Below are positions 1 through 10,550 of a stretch of 64,000 bases of DNA, in pieces. Origin of the DNA: Caldicellulosiruptor naganoensis. GTDB taxonomy: Bacteria > Bacillota > Thermoanaerobacteria > Caldicellulosiruptorales > Caldicellulosiruptoraceae. A program made the translations under genes and the position numbers. The notes under the pieces were generated by a model. It saw only the letters and a list, made by a program, of their open reading frames with translations, was not told where the DNA came from and did no database searches. Location: the NCBI RefSeq assembly GCF_026914285.1, contig NZ_CP113864.1, positions 2,418,501 to 2,482,500 of the forward strand, written 5' to 3'. Every line of letters starts with the position of its first letter. The stretch's first letter is position 1.

Positions 1-579
<579 letters not shown>

Positions 580-676
580 TTAATTTATTTTTTCTACCAT
601 ACACGTTAACTTTAATATTTTAATTTATTTACATCAGGTTATCAATGGGGTTATTTTGTTTGAAATACAAAAATAA

Positions 677-715
677 GGCTATCCTCTTTAGCTTGCTCCG
701 AGGATAGCCATTTTT
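677..715 (-). terminator. Rho-independent terminator
   Basis: A perfect 10-bp inverted repeat (ggctatcctc at 677-686, gaggatagcc at 700-709) has T-rich flanks on both strands. It sits 4 bases past the stop of the SLH gene tail and upstream of pyrG, so it most likely ends the surface-protein transcript; it could act in both directions. Confidence 0.85.
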
Positions 716-718
716 CAG

Positions 719-1375
719 TTATTTTTTATTCTCTTTTTTGATAAGCTGCGTGTTGATTATTTGATTGTAAATCTTAGCCTTTTGAATATATGACTCTTTT
801 CGCGAACCACCTGAACCCACAGAAAGCGGGTAAATTGTAATTTCCTTGTCGATAATAACATCAATGTCATACGGTGATAATGGCAGTACTATTCTTAATA
901 CTGAATTCAGATCGCCTACTACATCAAGTACAATTATACGCCAGCTATTAGTATCGTCAACAAGACCATGGTGTTCTGTAAACAGCTCATATGGCGTATT
1001 ATTTGAAATAGTATACGTTCTGATTGGATAAATGCCAGCAATACCTACCCACATAATACGTACATCTCCGTCATCTTCGATAAACTGCTGAGGTACAGTA
1101 TCCCCGCCCACAACGTAGTTCTGACTATTGGTTGCAATATAAATATCAATTATAAGGTCATCCTTTTCATATACCATATCAAGCGTTGTTGGAATAAAAT
1201 CCCAGCTTCCTTCTGGTCGGCGTTCACAGTTCAAGACTATTTTGCTTCTGTCAACTCTCAAATCAACAGTATATTGCTGAGATGCACTTTCTGGAATAAT
1301 CAGTCTTTGTAAAGGTTTGTACACTAATGATGCTGCAACATCATCTTCTATGTCATATGGGTTATGGGCTAAAAT
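719..1375 (-). pseudogene. C-terminal tail of the broken SLH-transglutaminase protein
   Basis: This reading frame continues in exactly the same phase from the large fragment at 1376-5371, separated only by a TAG codon (1376-1378). After the stop the frame reads ILAHNPYDIEDDVAASLVYK and then about 200 residues rich in beta-type sequence, ending at 719. A GTG at 1322-1324 could restart translation but has no obvious ribosome site. No domain is recognised; it is probably the last Ig-like part of the parent protein. CAG to TAG or TGG to TAG are the simplest origins. The fragment is probably translated poorly or not at all. Confidence 0.7.
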
Positions 1376-4300
1376 CTATACCCAACCATAATCACCCGGT
1401 GCAAAATAAGCCTTTCTTGAGTGCCCGATCGATGACACAACAAATTTTCCATCATAGTCAAAGTCGAAACCAAGTAACAGCTTGTCTCCCATTTCAACGC
1501 CGCCTTCGGTAAATCCCGGTATATATTGAATCTGATTAAACTGAGATAAATCAATTGAAGTTACACTATTTTGTGTTACCTGTAAAATCGAATAGTAAAA
1601 ATCTTGAGAATTTGTTTCTGAATTATAATTAGCAACTTTTACAATGTATTTTCCGTTTGTAAGAACAAGTGGAATCTTTCCTTCTGAGTCTGTGCTGCCT
1701 ACAAAAAGCTCCTTAAAAGTATCTTTGTCAATCACATAAACCTCCGCACTGACAACTGCATAAGCACCGTTATATACACTTAAAAGTACGTAAGAATCGT
1801 ATACATCGTTACAAACTGTAAGGTGCGTCGGATCATAGCTGTCAAATGTTAAACTTTTCTTTATTACAAAACCTAAACCATAGAAAATTAGATTATTCTC
1901 GCGCCACCTGCTAAGTTCAACCTGCCGCTGACCACCTGTGACTTTCAAGAAGTTCAAACCATCTGAGATATAAAATTCATTAATTGGTTGATTGTTAATA
2001 TTTAAACTCAATGTCACTGGCTTTAGTTTTTCAACAACATTAATGTATCCTTTGTCTTCCATAAAAGAGGTTATATAGATATGGTAAGATGTCATATCAG
2101 TAGGCTTTACATTGAATGTTACTGTACCATCAGCAGAGGTATAGCCAGCAAATGCAATGTCTTCAGCTCCAGCCTGGTTTAATTTTGTTACGGTAATAAG
2201 TTTATTAGCTTGTAGTTCTCTTTTATAGTTTTTGACAATTATTGTTACAATATTGTCCTCATTATAATAAACATTCTGTGGAATGACTTCAACATTGTAA
2301 TAGTTACCATAGCTGTAATCTGTAGCTGTAGCAGCGGGATAAAGACTTCTTTCCCAATCGTGTGTTGACTCAATTTTACTATCTGGAACATTGAAAAAGA
2401 CATGTTCAACATAATTACCCCAGTCTGGGTCATCCCATGTTGCATCTAAATGGTACCAATTACCCTCTAAGTTTACCATATTCCATGCGTGGGCTTCTTT
2501 TGAATTACCTACACCTGCCATACCATAGATCTCTTTTGAGTCTATACCTGCATCCTCTAAAAGCGCAAGCATAGCTGTTGCATAACCGTTGCAAACCGCA
2601 ATACCATTAATTAGTGCACCATAGGCTGTATGAGACTCATAAGGTATGTTGTTGTTAAGATACCCTTCCAAATCGTACTGGGTTTGCAAAACAAGCCAGT
2701 CATGCAAACCTAAAACTTTGTCATAGTCATTGTAAGTTTGGTCTACAACTGTAGATACTATTTGCAATGCCTTTTGTTCAACTGCTTGTCTTCTTGTAAG
2801 ACCTTCATCTTTGCTGAAAAGGTAAACAGGCCATATCATGTAGAGGTTTTCACTGGTGAGATTAAAGCTCAGTCCAAACATTCTATCAAATCCGTATTCA
2901 AAAGCAAGCGGCCTCTCTGTCATGAGTTCAAAATATATTTTGTCGGCAAGAAGATTGATGTCACAAGTTTCACTTGCAGGAAGACTGAGTGCTAAAAAGT
3001 CGCTTGCTTCACTGTCAATTTTATCACATACAAAGTATACAGCATTTGTAGTTGTATTTTGTGGATATACATAACCTCTACTGTCACCATTTTGATTGTC
3101 TATAGAAAGCATAATGTTGCTTGTAATAGAGCTTCCATAAAGCAAACCTATTTTTGCCGTAAATACTACGCTAACGGTACCATCTTGAAGATTCCTTGGC
3201 AAATATCCGAGTACATGCGAAATATTATCATCTTCTATTGTTGTACAAAGAAGTTCAATATTATTCTTTACATTTCCGCTTGATACATTTGCTACCATAT
3301 CACTTGCTTTAAACAATGGTGCTGTATCTGACATCTTTTCAGATGGCTTTAACAAAGCTAAGTTCAGCCCACTTTTCGTCTTTAAAATCACTACAAAATC
3401 TACAAGAGAACCTGCCTTTATAGAAGAAAATTCATTCCCATCTATATTAGTAGCATATACACTGCTTGAGACATCATCTATTGAAAGGTCTACATCCACA
3501 GAGCATTCTTCATCGCTTCCTGTCGCGTCAACTACAATTGGATTATTGCCTGCTGGCACTTTATATGAATAATCAACCTCTTTACTGTTCTCATCGTATG
3601 TTTTTATAAAAACTTCCTCAAGGTTATAAACTCCTCTTTGCAGATATACATCATTCTCCCCTGAGAGTTCAAACCAGCTACCGTTTAATTTTACAGATAT
3701 ACTCTTTTGCAAATTACCAATACCAACAAAATTGAATATAACTCTCTTAAGAGAGCTAAAGTTAAATGAAAAAGTTTGCCCTGACTGTTGGAGATTCAAA
3801 TTTCTCATAAAATATAGCTTACCATCTTGAGTATCTTTTGCTACCTTGATTGAATAACTGCCCGCATCTGCTGTAATTTTAAGCTGATTTGAAGAAATAT
3901 TTAGCTTTACATCATCAATTGAAAAAGTATCAGATTTTGAGCTATTGAGAATTGCAAACTCATAGTTATTGAGGGGTTGGTTATTTATGCTAAAATCCAG
4001 TGTAACTTGTACATAATTTGGTAATGTTGTATCTGCAACAACTCTTACAATACCATTTCCAACTGACAGATTATCTAAGATGGTATATATAAGCCCATTT
4101 CGACTATCATATGACCATATTAAAGCTTTGTATCCATCAACTGCAGGTACAATGAATGACACTTGTTCAGCTGTGGCAGACTTTAACTCAGAAAATTGCT
4201 TAGCTTGATTTACTAGTTTCACATTAAATCCACTTAAAAAGTTACCATTTGCCGACTTTAACTTAAAGGTCAAAACTCCCTCAGTTGGTTTAATTGCGTA

Positions 4301-5371
4301 CAAAAGACCATAATAGTCTTTGCCATCTACATTTATAACTATTTCTTTGCTATCATGAACTGATAAAGTAAATGTTGCGCTACCTAAGGAATTTGTATAA
4401 GCAGACCGCCCTTCAATCCTTACAACCTTGTTTGGCAACAAATTCCCCGCTGCATCCTTCACTGTAACTGTTACTTGGACGTTCTGACCAACAGGGATGG
4501 TTTCCTTGTCAACCAACACTTCACTTACAGGTCCATATTGAACACTTGTTCCAGAACCCGAAGAACCGCCCCCAGATACACTTCCTCCACCTGTATAGCC
4601 ACCAGTTGAAGTGCCTGAAGATATATTTCCAGTTGATGTTCCAGTATTTGTTTGCACACCTGAAGTATTATTAGATGTTTGAGATGTAGTGCCACTTTGT
4701 GTTGACTCCTGCGAAGTATTGGTATTTGTAGATTGAGTCTTTTTCTCGTTTTCATTGGTACTGGTAATTGTTAGTATAGCGCCCTGCTGGACTTCCTTAT
4801 CATTTACTTTTACATCTTTTGCATTTACTGCTATCCTCTCTATTTTGCCTTCTGCCTTCAAAATTGTTTTGTCAGCTTTGATATCTACTGTGTTCACTTC
4901 TACAGTCTTCTCAATTAAAATATTAGCTGGCTTCTCAACTACAATCTTGTCTATCTTTGAATTGCCACTGATATCTACTCTTGTATCTGCTTGTTTGTTC
5001 ACAACTATAACTGCAGAAGCTCTAACATCTTTCAAAACAACACTGTGTTCTCCTCCGCCACGAACAATGATATTACCGTTTACCTGCGTATTAGTAATTG
5101 TAACATCTCCATCTTTTGTTCCCTCTGCTATCAAGCAGTTTTTACTCACACTAAATCCTGATACCCTAACACCCGGGCTACTAATAATGAAACTCCCTTT
5201 GACTTCTCTTCCTACATACATACCCTTTTTTGATAACAAAAGCCCAACAATGTTATCTAAAATAGTCAGTGCCTCAGCTCTTGTAATGTAATTTTTAGGT
5301 TTTAATGCATTATCTCCATAACCTTGCATATATCCATTTTCAACCATAGCTGCTAAATACTCTTTTGCCAT
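1376..5371 (-). pseudogene. Main body of SLH-anchored transglutaminase-fold surface protein
   Basis: A 1331-residue fragment that begins in the middle of a third SLH repeat (YITRAEALTIL, residues ~30-45). Then come a beta-rich stretch (50-200), a Ser/Thr/Gly/Asn linker (~205-277), and a long run of Ig-like segments beginning near 280. A transglutaminase-like core lies at ~870-1000 with its catalytic triad visible: Cys ~927 in GIAVCNGYA, His ~960 in EAHAWNM, Asp ~976 in LDATWDDP. More beta-rich sequence follows to the stop. Known transglutaminase-fold proteins of this kind are peptidases or cross-linkers; the substrate cannot be deduced. The upstream frame (5353-5850) and this one are out of phase by one base: restoring one G in the GG of TCATGGCAAAAG would join ...VSSW to AKEYLAAM. 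Whether residual product is made is unknown. Confidence 0.8.
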
Positions 5372-5850
5372 GAGGACACTTGATTATAATCAGAAAACTT
5401 CGAAAGAACATTGCTCTGTGATTTGTCAATAGCAAACACTCTTGCCAAAAGGCATGCTGCTTCTTCTCTTGTTATATTGTTTTTTGGTCTAAATGTACCA
5501 TCTGGATACCCACTTATATAATCAGCAAGATTTTTGACAGCAGAGTAAAACCAATCTTTTTCTTTTACATCCTTAAAGTTAATTTCAGGCCTAACTAAAG
5601 CCTCACCAATTACTCTGCTCACAAGCTGAGCAAATTCAGCCCTTGTAATAGCATTTGATGGTTTGAAACTACCATCAGAATACCCATTTGCCACATTGTA
5701 TGTATTTGCCCATTTGTCAATTATCTCTTTTGCCCAATGATTTGATATGTCTTTAAAATCTTTTGCAAAAACAGCTGGGTTTATAAGACTTAATACAAAA
5801 GAGAGGATTACTACCCAGGAAAGAATTTTGAAAATTTTCTTTGAATTCAA
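5353..5850 (-). pseudogene. N-terminal fragment: signal peptide and two SLH domains
   Basis: Encodes the export signal and the first two S-layer homology repeats (FKDISNHWAKEIIDKWA... with AITRAEFAQLV, and FKDVKEKDWFYSAVKNLADY with NITREEAACLL), then runs out of frame at SSWQKSI. SLH repeats bind the pyruvylated secondary cell-wall polymer and anchor proteins on the surface. I prefer the TTG at 5848-5850 as start, giving MNSKKIFKILSWVVILSF, because a strong GGGGAGGAG site lies just upstream. The ATG at 5904 would be almost leaderless given the promoter at 5916-5943. Together with 1376-5371 and 719-1375 this forms one gene of ~1,710 codons with two lesions. Confidence 0.8.
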
Positions 5851-5915
5851 CCTTCTCCTCCCCCTCAGGTAAGATTTGTATTGAACTTTGTTTGCTGTAG
5901 ACATCTTTAGAAAAT

Positions 5916-5943
5916 ATTATAATGTTTATCATTTTTGTGTCAA
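5916..5943 (-). promoter_or_regulatory. Sigma-A type promoter of the SLH-transglutaminase gene
   Basis: On the minus strand TTGACA (5938-5943), a 16-bp spacer and TATAAT (5916-5921), both exact consensus hexamers. The expected transcription start (~5909) lies only a few bases above the ATG at 5904, which supports the downstream TTG start at 5850. Confidence 0.75.
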
Positions 5944-6064
5944 TATTGCAGATAACATTTAATTGCACCTAAATTAGTCCAATAACACTATTTTTAATAT
6001 TCTTTGATGCTCCCTTTTCAAATGTTTCTTATGCTACTTGCTAACTTTTCTGCCTTTTCAACAT

Positions 6065-6964
6065 TTATGTATTCATCTCATGATAAACTATCTTTTTGCC
6101 TTTTTCAGCAAAACGCGTTCTAATCAAACAATCTAAAATCATATAAACTATAAATGTAATTATTACTACCAATGCCATTTTCCAGCTTGACTCTGGATAA
6201 AGAATATGGAAAACAAAAGTATTAAGTCCGAAATGTATCCCTATTGAATACCACAGAGAACGTGTTTTTACCAAAATATATATCAATAATAACGAAATCA
6301 CTAAATTTCTGATAAATATAATACCAAACCCATTTGAATCATAATAATGAGAGGCAGCAAAAATTATTGAAGTAAATACAGTCGCTACCGGCCTGTTGAT
6401 AGCTCTTGCTATTCCCATATATATTATGCCTCTATAAATAATTTCTTCCATCAAAGCCACAATCAAATAGTTTAACATTAAATAAGGTATATAATAGTTG
6501 GATGCTTTCGTCCATAAGAGGGCTGTTTGATATTCGTATGCTTTTATCATTATAAAACTGCCTTTAAATGGAATTAAAATTGCTATATAAGTTAAAATTA
6601 TGCTTAAAATTATTCCCTCTAAAAATGCCAAAACAAAAAATTTGTTATTTAATGCATCTACAAAATCTTTGCCTGCATTCTTCAACTCAATAAAACCTTT
6701 TGTAATAATCACAAAAACAATAATAGACAATAAAAAAAACACTGCTTGTGCTAAATAACTCACTAACGATGAAATATTGTTAGTTAAAAACTTACCTGGA
6801 TTTGTGGTATCAAAAACATTAAATATTTTATGTATTTTAGATTCAATAAAACGTTGGTAAAAGTCAATTTGAATTAAGACAATTATAAAATAAACCACTG
6901 TTACCGCTATATGTATTAGATTTTTTAATCTCCTGTTTGCTATTTTTCTATCATTGCTTATCAT
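6065..6964 (-). CDS. CPBP-family intramembrane metalloprotease
   Basis: A 299-residue polytopic membrane protein. The three CPBP (Abi/CAAX-like, Rce1-related) motifs are all present: EEIIYRG near residue 172, SHYYD near 204 (after IIFAA), and HFGLN near 244. These supply the glutamates, histidines and asparagine of the membrane-embedded active site. Eight or so hydrophobic segments are visible. Relatives process prenylated proteins in eukaryotes and act in bacteriocin immunity or surface-protein handling in Gram-positives. Here it lies between exported-protein genes on the same strand, so a role in maturing or protecting surface proteins is possible but only inferred. The frame is intact, unlike its neighbours. 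Confidence 0.85.
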   Translation of the reverse strand: MISNDRKIANRRLKNLIHIAVTVVYFIIVLIQIDFYQRFIESKIHKIFNVFDTTNPGKFLTNNISSLVSYLAQAVFFLLSIIVFVIITKGFIELKNAGKDFVDALNNKFFVLAFLEGIILSIILTYIAILIPFKGSFIMIKAYEYQTALLWTKASNYYIPYLMLNYLIVALMEEIIYRGIIYMGIARAINRPVATVFTSIIFAASHYYDSNGFGIIFIRNLVISLLLIYILVKTRSLWYSIGIHFGLNTFVFHILYPESSWKMALVVIITFIVYMILDCLIRTRFAEKGKKIVYHEMNT

Positions 6965-7020
6965 CTCCTTAATCGTAAAAATTAAATATAATGTATTGTT
7001 TTTTAGTAAATAGTAGCTGC

Positions 7021-7988
7021 TTACGGGTTTGCTATTACCTTTTTTAATTTTCTTGGGTCATCAATTAAATTTATCAGTGCACTTTCGCCCGAATGTGAAA
7101 CAGGAAACGCTACCCTTAAGATATTTTCTCCTTCTATTTTGTAAATCACTCTTGGAGTGTATATTAAAGTATAATAATTTTCATCATATTTTCTTGAATG
7201 GTAAAATTTAACCTTAAAACTCTCTTTTGGTTTTAACACCACTCCGCCCTTAGGTACTCCTACAAGTACCTTTGTTTGATCATATATCTCTGATGGATAT
7301 TCCACATCATATACTATTAATTTTTTGTTAGATATGTTAGTAAATTCGTCTTCAATTATTCTCCCTCTATATTTAAAAACAAAAGAATCTTCATCTAAAA
7401 CTTCATCACGTTTTGAAAACCCTCCACTCCACATCAAATCATATCTTGGTGTTTGATTTAGTATTTCAATTACCACATTTAATGCCCTGCAGCGATATTT
7501 TTGACCTTTAAAAGAATATTCAATTTCTTTTAGCCTATATTTTCCTGCCTTTGCTCTTAAAGTATCAATTTCAATATCAATTTCATAACTGTGAATGCCA
7601 CTTGTTGTATATGGTATATCTTTTCTGATGTAATATTTTCTTGCGTTAAAACTTATACTGTTATCACCTATTAACCTTAATATCTTAAAACTTTTCAATA
7701 GTTTTGGAGAGGCAATAATCATCAAAGGAACAGAAGGATACATCTTAGTAGCTTTTCCTTCTGTAGCTTTTTTTTGTGGTCCAGCTACTGCTTCTATCCC
7801 TTTTACCCCAAAGACAATATTCCCCTGCTCATATCCTATTGTTTTTGTAAAATATATTTTTCTTTATCAAAATCATACAAGATTAATCTGTTTTTTAAAA
7901 CTCCAGTTGCCTGGCATATAATAACATTGAATAAAAATATTCCCAAAAATATTGCTGCTGTGATTCTATTTTGAAAATAAGATTTCAT
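7021..7988 (-). pseudogene. Secreted or membrane-anchored protein of unknown function, frameshifted
   Basis: Starts at ATG 7986-7988 behind AAAGGAGG and encodes MKSYFQNRITAAIFLGIFLF, a signal or anchor segment. The frame stops at 7836 after YILQKQ. Adding one A to the A5 run near 7842 lets it continue as LQKTIGYEQGNIVFGVKGIE and run through to the stop at 7021 (about 320 residues in total). The mature part is beta-rich (DIEIDTLRAKAGKYRLKEIEY; SFKVKFYHSRKYDENYY) with no domain I recognise. It lies on the same strand as the other exported-protein genes here. A homopolymer sequencing error is as likely as a true mutation. Confidence 0.65.
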
Positions 7989-8026
7989 TAACTCTGCCTC
8001 CTTTGACCTCTTTAAAAAACTAAACA

Positions 8027-8054
8027 CCCAGGAGCACAAAAAATACTCCTGCGT
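8027..8054 (-). terminator. Possible weak terminator or hairpin
   Basis: caggag (8031-8036) and ctcctg (8047-8052) can pair around a short A-rich loop between the two secreted-protein genes. The run of T on the minus strand is interrupted, so termination would be partial. Confidence 0.35.
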
Positions 8055-8106
8055 TAAAATAAGTCTTTCTTGATAAAATCAGCATCATTCTTCCAATAAC
8101 TTATCA

Positions 8107-8700
8107 TTAGTTAGACTCCGCTTTCCATGAAATGCCTGTATAATTTATAACATATCCGCTCCCATCTTTATATCGTCCTGGTTTTAAGAAATACGGCCTA
8201 TATATATCAAAATCTATCTTTTCACCTGCACCAGCTGCATATACTCTCCACCATTTGCCAGCCGGAATAGTAACCTTTTGGCTAAACGACTCTGTCTTTG
8301 AGGCTGAGACATCTACACCAAGTTGAGCTTTTAATAATATCTCCAGACACTGAACCACTATACTCATTTCTTACAGTAAATGTGATTTGCTTTGTCTGCT
8401 GTGTTGTGAGTTCTACAGGTAGTTTTGATCTTGTATTGTCATATTGATAAACTAAAACATAACGACCTATATAACGTGACCTTTTTGTAACAACAAGCTT
8501 TATACCTTCCCAAAAATAGTTATACTGCGTAATATCATAAACACTGCTTCCTACAGTTCCCCCATAGCTGCCTGTTTTATTGGTGAAATCACTGGTGATG
8601 TTGAAGAGCCGCCACTTAACTGCACCTCATCTGCAAATACTACACTAAAACTAAGTACACAAGCAACAATCAGCAAAATGCCCAAAGCCTTTTTAAGCAT
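8107..8700 (-). pseudogene. Small secreted protein with two frameshifts
   Basis: ATG at 8698-8700 opens a clear signal peptide (MLKKALGILLIVACVLSFSV, cut near VFA-DEV). The frame breaks near 8605; one added base (for example ggctcc for ggctc) gives SGGSFNITSDFTNKTGSYGG. It breaks again near 8345; dropping one A from TTAAAAGC gives VSGDIIKAQLGVDVSASKTE and continues to KWWRVYAAGAGEKIDFDIY and the stop at 8107. The repaired protein is about 198 residues, secreted and beta-rich. The phrase VSASKTESFSQKVTIPAGKW resembles a family of small secreted Gram-positive proteins, but I cannot name it. Confidence 0.65.
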
Positions 8701-8736
8701 AATTACACTCCCATCTTTACATTTTGTTTTTTATTG

Positions 8737-8782
8737 CAACCCCTCTACCCCATTGGCGCCAAAGGTTTGTATCAGAGGGTTG
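8737..8782 (-). promoter_or_regulatory. Structured 5' leader hairpin containing a perfect palindrome
   Basis: In the ~190-nt leader between the promoter and the 8700 start, caacccctct (8737-8746) pairs with agagggttg (8774-8782) with one bulged base. The loop holds the 10-bp palindrome ttggcgccaa (8753-8762). It matches no riboswitch class I know; an RNA regulatory element or a protein operator are both possible. Confidence 0.4.
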
Positions 8783-8893
8783 TTGTCACTCTTCCTTCTG
8801 TTTTTTTCTCTACTGGTCATTTGCATACCTTTGCTTTTCTTATTAGCTTTACATTTAAATTAATCCTTTTCTGGCAGCTCAGTTACATGTAAA

Positions 8894-8923
8894 ATTTTAC
8901 TATTCCCTTTTTAAGTATGTCAA
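8894..8923 (-). promoter_or_regulatory. Sigma-A type promoter for the 8700 gene
   Basis: Minus-strand TTGACA (8918-8923), 18-bp spacer, TAAAAT (8894-8899). It would start a transcript with a ~190-nt leader. The rest of 8701-9110 is very T-rich with no gene. Confidence 0.55.
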
Positions 8924-9127
8924 TTTCCTTTTTTTCAAAATCGCAATCTTTTTTTTTCAAAATCACGATTTTTTCAAAGAAAATTTGCTGTTTTCTCAAA
9001 TTTTCTTTTTATTTTTTTGCTTTTTTGCTTAGATTGTTTATGTATGATAAATTATAATCCACTTGCTCTCCTGTAAACAATTAAATTAAAATGAAATAAG
9101 GAAATTAAAAAGGGGGATGTATTTTAA

Positions 9128-9679
9128 ATGACCAATTCTTCGAAAACGGCGTTTGAAAAAGTTATTATAAAAAAAGGAGATATCACAAAGGAAAATGTTG
9201 ATGCAATTGTAAATGCGGCAAATAGTCACCTTAAGCATGGTGGCGGGGTTGCACTTGCAATTGTCAAAGCGGGGGGCAATGAAATTCAAAAAGAGTCTGA
9301 TGAGATTATAAAAAAGATTGGAATGGTTCCAACAGGCCATGCTGTTATTACAAATGCATATAGGCTGCCTTGCAAGTTTGTAATCCATACTGTTGGTCCA
9401 ATCTATGGTGAAGGCAATGAGGATGAAAAGCTTCATAAAGCGATCTTTAATAGCTTGTATCTTGCACACCTTTATAATTTAAAAAGCATTGCCTTTCCTG
9501 CTGTATCAAGCGGTATCTTTGGATTTCCCAAAGATAGGTGCGCAAAGGTTTTGATTGACACTGCAATTGAATTTTTAGAAAGTTTTCAGACAAGCATTGA
9601 AAAGGTTGTGTTTTGCCTATTTGATGATGAGACCTATGGGTATTTTGAAGAGTATTATAAAAATTTATTAAAAGAATAA
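9128..9679 (+). CDS. Macrodomain protein (ADP-ribose / O-acetyl-ADP-ribose hydrolase type)
   Basis: A 183-residue single macrodomain. The adenine/ribose-binding signature is complete: VNAANSHLKHGGGVALAI (residues ~28-47), the HTVGPIYG strand, and the phosphate loop SSGIFGFPKDRC near 128. Family members bind ADP-ribose and remove O-acetyl or ADP-ribosyl groups from metabolites, proteins or nucleic acid. A gggggatg ribosome site precedes the ATG. It stands alone, divergent from the exported-protein block and followed by its own terminator. The fold assignment is firm; the substrate is not known. Confidence 0.9.
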   Translation: MTNSSKTAFEKVIIKKGDITKENVDAIVNAANSHLKHGGGVALAIVKAGGNEIQKESDEIIKKIGMVPTGHAVITNAYRLPCKFVIHTVGPIYGEGNEDEKLHKAIFNSLYLAHLYNLKSIAFPAVSSGIFGFPKDRCAKVLIDTAIEFLESFQTSIEKVVFCLFDDETYGYFEEYYKNLLKE

Positions 9680-9681
9680 TT

Positions 9682-9715
9682 AAAAGGGGCTTTAAACCTG
9701 AACTGCCCCTTTTTC
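9682..9715 (+). terminator. Rho-independent terminator after the macrodomain gene
   Basis: aaaaggggc (9682-9690) pairs with gcccctttt (9705-9713), followed by T-rich sequence. Confidence 0.85.
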
Positions 9716-9748
9716 TTGTAATATACAAAAACAACTTATTTATGTAGT

Positions 9749-10267
9749 TTATATCAAAATCCCTATTTTTTCTTTCAGAATCCTAAGATCTATATCATGT
9801 CTGCCATACTCTTCTTTTATTTTGTTAGTAACTTCAACAAAATTTTCTATTTTAGCTGAAGCTTCATCTTTAAATTAATTTATATCAGCTTTAAAATTTT
9901 CTATATCTGTTTTAAATTGTATAACTCCTCCAAATGCATTAAATAGCGTATCTATACATCCTGTATTTTCTAATACAGCTTGTCTTAAGCTTTGAATTTC
10001 TGTTTGCATATTTTGCATTTCTGCCTTCATATTTCGCATCTCTGTTTGCATATTTTGCATCTCTACTTGCATATTCTGCATCTCTGTCTTCATATTGCCA
10101 AATTCATTCTTAAGTGTAGCCACTTCTTTCTCTAATTTGTCTAATCTTCCTTCAACTCTATCAAGTCTTTCCTCAACTTTACTGAGCCTTTCTTTTACAT
10201 CTTTAACATCACTCTTTATCTCCTCTATACCCAATGCTATCTTCTCTAATATTTCCTTCTCTGACAT
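9749..10267 (-). pseudogene. Coiled-coil protein with in-frame stop
   Basis: ATG at 10265-10267 behind TGGAGG opens a nearly pure coiled coil: heptads from residue 15 (VKDVKERLSKVEERLDRVEG) and then near-identical units of MQNMQ/TEM type around residues 60-95. It stops at TAA 9875-9877 after ADIN. The same frame continues for another 41 codons (FKDEASAKIENFVEVTNKIK...) to a second stop at 9749, so AAA to TAA is the simple explanation and the parent was ~172 residues. No enzymatic domain is present. The truncated 130-residue form may still fold as a coiled coil. Confidence 0.7.
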
Positions 10268-10346
10268 AGCTTTACCTCCATAAAATTCACTTTAGACTAT
10301 TTTATCAAATGAAAAATCAGATATTCAAGTAATAATATACTTCAAA

Positions 10347-10550
10347 TTAGTAGGCATTTTCCATAAATTTACCACCGAAGATTGTTGCTAGAATTATTTT
10401 TATATCAAGCCAGAAAGACCAATTCTCCATGTACCAGATATCATATTTTATTCTCTCCTCAATTAAAGTATCTCCTCTGAGCCCATAAATCTGAGCCCAT
10501 CCAGTAATTCCAGGACAAACAAGATGCTTTATTATATATTTTGGAATTTT
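10347..10550 (-). pseudogene. Duplicated 3' end of a sugar-transferase gene
   Basis: The minus-strand frame reads [20 protein letters not shown]... to GGKFMENAY and a stop at 10347. It matches the last ~68 residues of the polyprenyl-phosphate sugar transferase at 11706-13091 with scattered differences (ITGWAQIY for ITGWAQIH; a Cys for an Arg in the PGITGW lead-in). No start or N-terminus is present. It abuts the stop codon of the Nudix gene, so it is a relic of duplication and recombination, not a gene. Confidence 0.85.

Noticed and set aside
1376-1378. TAG as a pyrrolysine codon in the SLH-transglutaminase gene
   Set aside because: Other lesions in the window use TAA as well as TAG, and the same gene has a frameshift. 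No pyrrolysine genes or recoding structure are visible. A nonsense mutation is simpler.
4755-5291. Plus-strand 178-codon open frame
   Set aside because: It is the antisense of the beta-rich part of the SLH protein; no ribosome site and no sensible composition.
5353-5371. Programmed -1 frameshift joining the SLH fragments
   Set aside because: TCATGGCAAAAG has no X-XXY-YYZ slippery heptamer in frame and no clear downstream pseudoknot; a lost G in GGG explains it.
8701-8890. Cyclic di-GMP or cyclic di-AMP riboswitch
   Set aside because: The conserved core sequences of these aptamers could not be found in the leader, despite its stem.
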